From: a bacterium
GTDB taxonomy: Bacteria; Elusimicrobiota; Elusimicrobia; Elusimicrobiales; UBA9959
Length of the DNA stretch: 7,092 bases
Direction: 5' to 3'
Assembly (NCBI GenBank): GCA_021845705.1
Contig: JAJZVJ010000120.1
Coordinates: forward strand, 1-7,092
Of this stretch, positions 1-5,345 are shown piece after piece. Under the pieces are notes generated by a model that worked only from the letters and a program-made list of their open reading frames with translations, did no database searches and was not told the origin of the DNA. Position 1 is the stretch's first letter. Each line of letters starts with the position of its first letter. The position numbers and the translations under genes are program-made.

Positions 1-626
1 TTGAGCGAATATTCGTGCACCAGCCGGGCCACTTCGCTTATCGGCTGGTAGCTTTCCCAGTTCAGGCGGAGGATGCGCACGCCGGCGTCCTCCATCTCCT
101 CGATGAATTCGTAATAATTCTCCTGCAGGCTCTTCAGGTACGAGGGGTCGATGCTCTTCTCCATGTTGCGGCCGCGCGACTTTATGCGCGCTATGGAAGT
201 TTCCACGCGGCAGTCCAGGAAGATCATCAGCTGGGGGAAGACCATCTCGCGCAGGACCATGTTATCGAACAGGTCCAGGTAGGTGTTATAGTCCATGTCG
301 GAGATGATCTTGTCCGGATGCCTGTTGAGCATGCGCGCGAAGATGGTGTCCTCCCAGATGGTGCGGTCCTGCACCACGCCGCGGATCTTGCCGAGACTGA
401 TGCGCGAGACGAATTCGCGGTGCTGGCGGAAGCGGTGGTTAAGGAGCCAGATCTGCATGATGGTCCCGAACTGCTTCATGTCGCCGTAAAAACTCTCCAG
501 GTACGGGTTCCCGCCCACCTCTTCCAGGACGGGCTCGAAATTCAGGGCCTTGGCCAGTTCCATGGTAAGCGTGGACTTGCCGACGCCTATGATCCCGGCG
601 ATGCCTATATAGCCTTCAGCGAACAT
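1..626 (-). CDS. Deoxynucleoside kinase (dCK/dGK/dAK family), C-terminus cut by window edge
   Basis: Salvage enzyme that phosphorylates a deoxynucleoside to its 5'-monophosphate, acting in the cytosol. 208 codons are visible and read through to base 1 without a stop; bacterial members run about 205-225 residues, so only a few residues are missing. The N-terminus carries the P-loop GIIGVGKST (residues 11-19). Next comes EPVLEEVGGNPYLESFY (31-47), where the substrate-side acidic residue of the family lies. QDRTIWED (86-93) is the DR-type equivalent of the ERS motif. RIKSRGR (147-153) is the Arg-rich LID that contacts phosphates, followed by the usual Tyr-rich helix (SLQENYYEF). The ATG at 626 is chosen because a strong AAGGAAGG lies 5 nt upstream and the P-loop follows at the normal distance. 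The DRT form resembles bacterial dAdo/dGuo kinases more than thymidine kinase, but substrate cannot be decided from sequence alone. It is last in the visible leftward gene string, 83 nt after pilT. Confidence 0.9.
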   Translation of the reverse strand, partial: MFAEGYIGIAGIIGVGKSTLTMELAKALNFEPVLEEVGGNPYLESFYGDMKQFGTIMQIWLLNHRFRQHREFVSRISLGKIRGVVQDRTIWEDTIFARMLNRHPDKIISDMDYNTYLDLFDNMVLREMVFPQLMIFLDCRVETSIARIKSRGRNMEKSIDPSYLKSLQENYYEFIEEMEDAGVRILRLNWESYQPISEVARLVHEYSL

Positions 627-631
627 ATGTA

Positions 632-639
632 CCTTCCTT
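632..639 (-). promoter_or_regulatory. Shine-Dalgarno site of the deoxynucleoside kinase
   Basis: On the minus strand AAGGAAGG stands 5 nt before the ATG at 626. It is the strongest ribosome binding site on this strand and fixes the start codon. It suggests this gene is translated independently rather than by coupling to pilT. Confidence 0.75.
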
Positions 640-660
640 GAAGAAACAAAATTAAAACTT

Positions 661-709
661 GGCGCCGCGGGCGGCGGCTTTCCTCCGAAGACCGGGCCCG
701 GCGCCGCGG
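661..709 (-). repeat. GC-rich spacer with a 10-bp direct repeat and a possible weak terminator/attenuator
   Basis: The decamer GGCGCCGCGG occurs twice on the plus strand, at 661-670 and 700-709, the second copy abutting the pilT stop. Its GGCGCC core is self-complementary, so the two copies can also pair with one another. On the minus strand a 5-bp stem CGCCG/CGGCG (676-672 with 667-663, loop CCCG) is followed a few bases later by the T-rich run TTTTAATTTTG. This resembles an intrinsic terminator, but the stem is short and the T-tract is interrupted and offset. It may terminate partially after pilT or simply be GC-rich sequence. Confidence 0.3.
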
Positions 710-1798
710 TCAGTGCTTCGTTTCTATATCCTGTTCAATGCCCTTGATGGCCAGGAGGACGTCGTCGGGATTCGAAGCCGCCTGCAGGATGTCCTCAAGC
801 TTCGCCAGGCCGTCCTTGTGCATTTTCACGAGGGACTGGTTAAAGGTCTGCATGCCGTAAAAGCCGCCCTTGGAGATAGCCTGGGTCACGGCGTCCAGGG
901 TATTGTCGGAGATCATCTTCTTGATATGCGGGGTCGCGGTCATCACCTCCACCGCCGGGAGGCGGCCGCCTTTGGTGCAGCTGAGCAGGCGCTGCGAAAT
1001 TATCCCGCGAAGGCTTTCGGAAAGCTGCATGCGCACCTGCGCCTGCTGGTGAGGCGGGAACATGTCGATTATGCGGGAGATGGTCTGCACCGCGTTCATG
1101 GTGTGCAGCGTGGCGAAAACCAGGTGGCCGGTCTCGGCGGCCGTAATGGCCGCCTGGGTGGTTTCAAGGTCGCGCATTTCACCCACCAGTATGATGTCCG
1201 GGTCCTGGCGCATGGCGGCGCGCAGCGCGTCCACGAAGCTGGTGGTATCGGCGCCCAGTTCGCGCTGGCTTATAATGCACTTCTTCTCGGTGAAGGAATA
1301 TTCTATGGGGTCCTCGATGGTTATGATGTGCGCGTCCCAGGTTGAATTGAGGTACTCTATCATGGCGGCCAGGGTGGAGGTCTTGCCCGAGCCTGTGATG
1401 CCCGTCACGAGGATAAGGCCGCGCTCGTTGGTAAGGATCTTCTTTATGGCTTCCGTCGGAAGCCGCAGCTCGTCGAAAGTAGGGATTATGAGAGGGATAT
1501 GGCGGATCGCCACGCCGATCTTGCCTTTGTGCATGAAAACGTTGAAACGGAAGCGCCCCAGGTCCGCGCCCTCGTAAGAGAAGTCCACCTCGTGTTTTTC
1601 CTGGAAGGTCTTCTTAAGGCGCTCGTTCATCAGCGGGAAAACGAGGTCCTCCACTTCCTTCTCGGTCATGTTGGAGGAATTTATCGGGGTAATGTGCCCG
1701 TTTATGCGGAGAAAGACCTGGGAGTCGCCCCTGATGTGCGTGTCCGAGGCCTTGTTCTGGACCATCACTTTCAGGAGGAGATTCAGGTTTATAGCCAT
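710..1798 (-). CDS. pilT: Type IV pilus retraction ATPase PilT
   Basis: Hexameric cytoplasmic ATPase that powers pilin disassembly at the base of the type IV pilus, driving retraction and twitching motility. At 362 residues it is within the normal PilT range. The N-terminal PAS-like domain (about 1-110) carries the ASDTHIRGDS segment (17-26). The RecA-like core has Walker A GITGSGKTST (133-142), the Asp box TIEDPIEY (160-167), Walker B DIILVGEMRD (201-210) with catalytic Glu207, and the His box from TGHL to ATLHT (223-233). DPDIILVGEMRDLET and LTAAETGHLVF-like text favour PilT over PilU or the extension ATPase PilB. The C-terminal GMQTFNQSL (315-323) is somewhat PilU-like, and the usual AIRNLI motif reads HIKKMI (291-296). 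The start codon lies 15 nt after the ftsZ stop, with a modest GGGGAA upstream, so it is probably co-transcribed with ftsZ. No other pilus genes are visible here. Confidence 0.93.
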   Translation of the reverse strand: MAINLNLLLKVMVQNKASDTHIRGDSQVFLRINGHITPINSSNMTEKEVEDLVFPLMNERLKKTFQEKHEVDFSYEGADLGRFRFNVFMHKGKIGVAIRHIPLIIPTFDELRLPTEAIKKILTNERGLILVTGITGSGKTSTLAAMIEYLNSTWDAHIITIEDPIEYSFTEKKCIISQRELGADTTSFVDALRAAMRQDPDIILVGEMRDLETTQAAITAAETGHLVFATLHTMNAVQTISRIIDMFPPHQQAQVRMQLSESLRGIISQRLLSCTKGGRLPAVEVMTATPHIKKMISDNTLDAVTQAISKGGFYGMQTFNQSLVKMHKDGLAKLEDILQAASNPDDVLLAIKGIEQDIETKH

Positions 1799-1813
1799 AA
1801 TGTGTTCCCCGTT

Positions 1814-2968
1814 CTACTTAAGCCGCCTGACGCCGCTCTGGCGGCGCAGGTATGCCGGCTTTTCCGTATCCTCGTCGCCGAACGCCGAAGTCCCGGTCTG
1901 CGCGGGAAGGAAATCCTCGTCCGTGCGGCGGCGGCCGCCGCTGCGGCCCATGCCGCGCAGGCGGGCCAGGTCCCCGGCGAGCTCGCCCCGCCGTGAGGGG
2001 AAGCCGGTGGCTATGACGGTGATCTTGATCTCGTCGCCGAGCGTTTCGTCGAAGGCCTGCCCGAACTTCACGAAGACGTCCGGGTTGGCGTGCTTTTTTA
2101 TATATTCCATCGCCTCGTCCAGCTCCACCATGCGCATGTCGCGGGAGCTGGAGAAGTTGACCAGTATGCCTTTGGCGCCGTCTATGACCGCGCTCTCGAG
2201 CATGGGGGAGTGCACGGCCTGCTTGGCGGCCTCGGTGTGGCGGTCCGGGCCGGAAGCGCGGCCTATGCCCACCATCGCCTCGCCGGATTTGGTCATGATC
2301 TTGCGTACGTCGGCGAAGTCCACGTTTATGGAGCCGCCGCAGGTTATAACGTCGGAAATACCCTGTATGGCCTGGCGCAGCACGTCGTCCGCCTTCCGGT
2401 ACGCGTCGCTGCTGGAAGTTTCCCGGTCGACCACGGACAGGATCCTGTCGTTGGGGATGACCAGCAGGCAGTCGGTGTACTTGCGCAGTTCCTGTATGCC
2501 AGCCTGGGCCTGGTCCGCCCGTGTCTTGGCTTCGAAGCCGAAGGGGCGGGTAACCACGCCGATAAGCAGCGCGTTGGGGTTGTTCTCTTTGGCGGACTGG
2601 GCCACCACGGGCGCCGCGCCGGTGCCGGTGCCGCCGCCCATCCCGGCGGTGATGAAGATCAGGTCCGCGTCGGCGACGGCTTCGCGCAGCAGCTCCGCGG
2701 ATTCCATTGCCGCTTCCTTGCCCCTGGCCGGGTCTCCGCCCACGCCGAGCCCCTTTGTAAGGTTTTCGCCTATCTGTATGCGGTTGGGGGCCTTGCTGCG
2801 GCGCAGGTCCTGGGCGTCGGTGTTGACGGCGATGAACTCCACCTGCCTGATATCGGCCTCCACCATGCGGTTGACGGCGTTGCCGCCGCCGCCGCCCACG
2901 CCTATCACCTTTATCAGCGCCTCGCGGCCCTCGAAATCGTTATTGTAGCGTATCCTGTTTTCAGACAT
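1814..2968 (-). CDS. ftsZ: Cell division GTPase FtsZ
   Basis: Tubulin homologue that polymerises at midcell into the Z-ring scaffold of the divisome. 384 residues, normal length. The GTP-binding half shows KVIGVGGGGGNAVNRM (20-35), VNTDAQDL (48-55) and the tubulin signature GGGTGTG (111-117). The T7 loop NVDFADVRKIM (215-225) supplies the Asp pair (217 and 220) that completes the GTPase site of the next subunit. The globular domain ends near 323 with VIATGF. A short linker rich in Arg and Gly follows, then the C-terminal FtsA-binding peptide KPAYLRRQ and a basic tail to residue 384. The ATG at 2968 is preferred to an in-frame ATG at 3049: it begins MSENRIRYNN, overlaps the ftsA stop as TGATG, and leaves no ftsA-embedded extension. 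The one-base overlap and weak own ribosome site imply translational coupling to ftsA. Confidence 0.97.
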   Translation of the reverse strand: MSENRIRYNNDFEGREALIKVIGVGGGGGNAVNRMVEADIRQVEFIAVNTDAQDLRRSKAPNRIQIGENLTKGLGVGGDPARGKEAAMESAELLREAVADADLIFITAGMGGGTGTGAAPVVAQSAKENNPNALLIGVVTRPFGFEAKTRADQAQAGIQELRKYTDCLLVIPNDRILSVVDRETSSSDAYRKADDVLRQAIQGISDVITCGGSINVDFADVRKIMTKSGEAMVGIGRASGPDRHTEAAKQAVHSPMLESAVIDGAKGILVNFSSSRDMRMVELDEAMEYIKKHANPDVFVKFGQAFDETLGDEIKITVIATGFPSRRGELAGDLARLRGMGRSGGRRRTDEDFLPAQTGTSAFGDEDTEKPAYLRRQSGVRRLK

Positions 2969-4200
2969 CAGAATAGGTCCCTGAACCAGCGCCAAAGTTT
3001 CTTCTCTACGGAACCTCCGCGCGCGGGCCCGGGGGTGTCGGTGTTCCACGACTTAAGGTGAGGGTAGCATACCAGCGCCACGGCCCCGAGGTAAGACTGC
3101 GTCATGTACTCCTCCGGGCACTGCAGTATCTCCTGCGCGGGCAGCCCGAGCCTCGCCTGGCTGAGGTCCAGCAGCTGTTCCGCGGCCTCCGGCATGCCTT
3201 TCAGCAGCGACGCGCCCCCGGTCAGGATGGCGCCTCCGGGCAGGTCGCCGTAATTGGAGCCCTGGACGGACTGCGTGATCTTCTCGAAGATCTCTTCGGC
3301 GCGCGGCTGGATAAAGTCCAGCAGCTCGCGCGGCTTCACCTCTTTCTTCGTCCTGGCGTCCAGCTTGGTGATGCTTATCACCTTGTCTTCCTCCAGCATG
3401 TTAGTGAAGACCGCGCCGTATTTTTCTTTTATCTCCTGGGCGGCGTTCATGGTGGTGCCGAGCCCGTAGGCGATATCGCGGGTGATATAGTCGCCGCCGA
3501 TGGCGATCTCCTTGGAGAAATGTATGCTGCCCTCGGAGTAGATGCCGACGGAAGTTATCTGCCCGCCCGCGTCGATGAGCAGGCACCCGAGGTCTTTTTC
3601 CTCCTCGGAAACCACGAGTTCGCCTACGGCGAGCAGCGTATAGATGGGGGCCACCACGCGGAAGCCCGCGCGAGAGACGGACTTCATGAGGTTGCTTATG
3701 ATGGGACTGGAGGCGGTGACTATATGGACGCCCACTTCAAGCAGCGCCCCCTCCATGCCGATGGGGTTCGGAACACCGCGCTGGCGGTCCAGCGAGAACC
3801 CCTGCGGGATCACGTGCAGGATCTCGCGGTCGGAGGAAAGCGGGACGGTCTTGGCGCTCTCTATGACGCTCGCGACGTCCTCGCTGGTTATCTCCTTGTC
3901 CGTGCGCGCGATGTTATAGCCGCCCTTGTTGTCGAAAGCCTGTATATGGGAACCGCGCACGCCGAGGTAAACCTCGCCTACCACCTCGTTGGCCTTGCTT
4001 TCCGCGGCGTCCATCACGTTGCCGACCGCCCTGGCGGTCTCCTCGATGTTGACCACGACGCAGTTCTTGAGGCCCTTGCAGGGCACGGAGGCGCCGGCCA
4101 GAACCCTGATCTTGTTGTGTTCCTCGTCGCGCTCGGCTATTACGCATGTCACCCGGCTCGACCCCATGTCAAGCCCGGCGATTATTTCAGATTTTCCCAT
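2968..4200 (-). CDS. ftsA: Cell division protein FtsA
   Basis: Actin-like ATPase that tethers FtsZ filaments to the inner membrane and recruits later division proteins. 410 residues, typical length. It has the actin-fold phosphate loop 1 GLDMGSSRV (9-17), phosphate loop 2 LLIDAGGQITSVGIY (207-221) and the adenosine motif GGAILTGGASLLKGM (322-336). The 1C domain characteristic of FtsA, which replaces actin subdomain 1B, lies at about 84-165. A flexible Pro/Gly linker (388-396) leads to the C-terminal amphipathic membrane-targeting helix VEKKLWRWFRDLF (398-410), intact and rich in aromatic and basic residues. The start ATG at 4200 has TTGGAG about 5 nt upstream. The gene follows ftsQ by 59 nt and overlaps ftsZ by one base, the classical ftsQ-ftsA-ftsZ order. 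Confidence 0.96.
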   Translation of the reverse strand: MGKSEIIAGLDMGSSRVTCVIAERDEEHNKIRVLAGASVPCKGLKNCVVVNIEETARAVGNVMDAAESKANEVVGEVYLGVRGSHIQAFDNKGGYNIARTDKEITSEDVASVIESAKTVPLSSDREILHVIPQGFSLDRQRGVPNPIGMEGALLEVGVHIVTASSPIISNLMKSVSRAGFRVVAPIYTLLAVGELVVSEEEKDLGCLLIDAGGQITSVGIYSEGSIHFSKEIAIGGDYITRDIAYGLGTTMNAAQEIKEKYGAVFTNMLEEDKVISITKLDARTKKEVKPRELLDFIQPRAEEIFEKITQSVQGSNYGDLPGGAILTGGASLLKGMPEAAEQLLDLSQARLGLPAQEILQCPEEYMTQSYLGAVALVCYPHLKSWNTDTPGPARGGSVEKKLWRWFRDLF

Positions 4201-4259
4201 ATGTGCTCCAAAAGAGACCCGGACCCGTTTCTTTAAAGGCGCCGGCAGAAAACCGGTAT

Positions 4260-5078
4260 TTAAGGAGTAACTGCATGTTTTGCTGCGGAAACAAAAATCT
4301 TCCCTTCCCCGAACGATCTCAGGTCCGCTCGCAGCGGCCCGCCGGCTTTCAGGGAGGCGTCTTTCATGACTTCATTCAATCTTAATATTTTTAGCCTTGT
4401 GAATTCAAATCCGCCCCAGAGCACCGTGGTGCCGTCCTCAAGCTTAAAACTGCAGTCCCATTTCCTGGCGTCGCAGGAAAGGGACAGGGGCCTGGAGTAG
4501 AAAAGGCCGGACAGCGGCTTAAGCGAGGAAAGAAAAGCCGCGAGCTCCGGGGCTTTGCGCTGCGCGCCGCGGATCTCCACGGCGAAAGGATCGGGGCCGC
4601 AGGCGGAAAGTTTCTCGGGCAGCAGCCTGCCGGTGACCCCGAGGTAGGCGGTAGCCCCGTCCGCCAGGACGGAGGAAACGACTTCTTCGGGGACGGCGGT
4701 TATGGCGGCCTTGCCGGTAAGGAAATTCCTGGAGACCCTTACGGAAGCGAGGCCGGGATGCAGGCTTTTTATCTCCCGTTCGATCTCCGCGCAGCGCCCG
4801 GCGCTGAGAGAGGAATTAACCGCTTTATCGGCGAGACCCCGCAGGAACACCACGGCGTCAGGAGAGGGGCAATTTATTTCGAAAGACTTGGGGGTAAAAG
4901 AAAAAAGACGGTTTTCGAGGTAACGGCGGGAAGCTTTTATGCCCGCCCCGAACAGCCAGGAGGCGAGCAGCAGGCCAAGCGCCACCCCGGCCGCGGCGCC
5001 GCCGCGCCTGAGCAGCTGGTTGCGGACCTTGCCGCGCACCCGCACCCTGAATTTCCTCTTTGCCCGCTTGTTGATCAT
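4260..5078 (-). CDS. ftsQ: Cell division protein FtsQ (divergent)
   Basis: Bitopic inner-membrane divisome protein that connects cytoplasmic FtsA/FtsZ to periplasmic septal wall synthesis. 272 residues from the ATG at 5078. The very basic cytoplasmic tail (1-26, MINKRAKRKFRVRVR) precedes one transmembrane helix (about 27-47). A POTRA-like domain follows (about 62-133, ending in VSRNFLTGKAAITAVPEEVV). The C-terminal beta domain has the family-type LEDGTTVLWGGFEFTRLKIL (213-232) and ADLRSFGEGKIFVS (251-264). Sequence identity to known FtsQ appears low, so the call rests on topology, these two C-terminal motifs and position before ftsA. A TTG start at 5114 would add 12 residues (MRRTFFACYTEV), which look unlike an FtsQ tail, so I prefer the ATG, although its Shine-Dalgarno sequence is poor. 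It is the first gene of the leftward unit; murC, murB or ddl do not precede it. Confidence 0.85.
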   Translation of the reverse strand: MINKRAKRKFRVRVRGKVRNQLLRRGGAAAGVALGLLLASWLFGAGIKASRRYLENRLFSFTPKSFEINCPSPDAVVFLRGLADKAVNSSLSAGRCAEIEREIKSLHPGLASVRVSRNFLTGKAAITAVPEEVVSSVLADGATAYLGVTGRLLPEKLSACGPDPFAVEIRGAQRKAPELAAFLSSLKPLSGLFYSRPLSLSCDARKWDCSFKLEDGTTVLWGGFEFTRLKILRLNEVMKDASLKAGGPLRADLRSFGEGKIFVSAAKHAVTP

Positions 5079-5082
5079 AACT

Positions 5083-5157
5083 TCAGTATAGCACGCGAAA
5101 AAAGTCCGCCGCAAGGCCGCCCGGGTCGACCGCGGCGTGGAAGCGCGGCACCGCCAT
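5083..5157 (-). CDS. Possible 24-aa leader peptide ORF upstream of ftsQ
   Basis: An ATG at 5157 opens 24 codons (MAVPRFHAAVDPGGLAADFF, then RVLY) ending in TGA at 5085-5083, 4 nt before the ftsQ ATG. An in-frame TAG stands two codons before the ATG, so it is not the tail of a longer visible gene. The predicted start point from the upstream promoter falls at or next to this ATG, so it would be read without a leader. Termination next to the ftsQ start would allow coupling, which could compensate for the poor ftsQ ribosome site. An ORF of this length is common by chance in GC-rich DNA and I recognise no family. Confidence 0.2.
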   Translation of the reverse strand: MAVPRFHAAVDPGGLAADFFRVLY

Positions 5158-5164
5158 GCGCTAT

Positions 5165-5192
5165 ATTATAGTTCAATTTTGCCCGCCGGCAA
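5165..5192 (-). promoter_or_regulatory. Predicted sigma70-type promoter for the ftsQ-ftsA-ftsZ-pilT unit
   Basis: On the minus strand TTGCCG (5192-5187, 4 of 6 consensus bases) is separated by 16 bp from a perfect TATAAT (5170-5165). It lies in a small AT-rich island within GC-rich DNA. The expected start point is about 5157-5159, some 80 nt upstream of the ftsQ ATG. Its position and orientation suit the division gene string. Confidence 0.6.
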
Positions 5193-5194
5193 AA
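5177..5194. promoter_or_regulatory. Perfect 7-bp inverted repeat overlapping the ftsQ -35 box (operator-like)
   Basis: TTTTGCC at 5177-5183 and its exact reverse complement GGCAAAA at 5188-5194 flank a 4-bp centre (CGCC). The right arm covers the predicted ftsQ -35 hexamer and the left arm lies in its spacer, so a bound dimer would block polymerase. A hairpin role is less likely because the element sits upstream of the predicted start point of the leftward transcript and ahead of the tRNA promoter. Confidence 0.4.
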
Positions 5195-5215
5195 CAGCCC
5201 CTGCGCCCGCCGTTC

Positions 5216-5243
5216 TTGCTTACCCGCGGTTATTTTGTATAAT
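5216..5243 (+). promoter_or_regulatory. Predicted sigma70-type promoter for tRNA-Lys
   Basis: TTGCTT (5216-5221) stands 16 bp before a perfect TATAAT (5238-5243). The expected start point is near 5250, about 17 nt before the mature tRNA 5' end, a normal precursor leader. No terminator lies between the tRNA and the histidine kinase, so this promoter probably also serves the two-component genes. Confidence 0.65.
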
Positions 5244-5266
5244 TTAAAAGTGGTCAGGAAAGTTAA

Positions 5267-5338
5267 GCGCCCGTAGCTCAGGGGTAGAGCATTCGCCTTT
5301 TAAGCGAGTGGCCGCGCGTTCGAATCGCGCCGGGCGCA
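5267..5338 (+). tRNA. tRNA-Lys (anticodon UUU)
   Basis: A complete 72-nt cloverleaf. The acceptor stem is GCGCCCG/CGGGCGC, perfectly paired. The D arm is GCTC/GAGC with loop AGGGGTA. The anticodon stem is TTCGC/GCGAG with one terminal T-G wobble, and the loop CTTTTAA puts TTT at 5299-5301. The T arm is GCGCG/CGCGC with loop TTCGAAT. The discriminator is A at 5338, as expected for lysine. CCA is not encoded (TAT follows), so the 3' end must be added by a CCA-adding enzyme. It sits between divergent promoters and the histidine kinase gene. Confidence 0.95.
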
Positions 5339-5345
5339 TATTTTC

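Noticed and set aside
15..641. 208-codon plus-strand frame at the left end
   Set aside because: It is the antisense of the deoxynucleoside kinase, whose P-loop, DRT and LID motifs on the minus strand show the true coding direction.
2969..3049. N-terminal extension of FtsZ by 27 residues using an upstream in-frame ATG
   Set aside because: The extension lies wholly inside the ftsA coding end, is Arg-rich and unlike FtsZ N-termini, while the ATG at 2968 forms a TGATG coupling overlap and gives a standard N-terminus.
3058..4236. 392-codon open frame on the plus strand opposite ftsA, with similarly long frames opposite ftsZ (2090-3061 and 1668-2948)
   Set aside because: GC-rich codon bias on the minus strand keeps antisense frames open. 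The translations are rich in His, Arg and Gly without any recognisable domain, and no ribosome sites support them. The real proteins on the opposite strand are unmistakable.
5079..5114. TTG start at 5114 for ftsQ, and a TATACT at 5090-5085 as a promoter for leaderless ftsQ
   Set aside because: The TTG adds residues unlike a basic FtsQ tail and has no good ribosome site. TATACT would place the start at the ATG, but its best -35 (TTGCGG, 18 bp away) matches only 3 of 6 bases; the promoter at 5165-5192 is clearly better.
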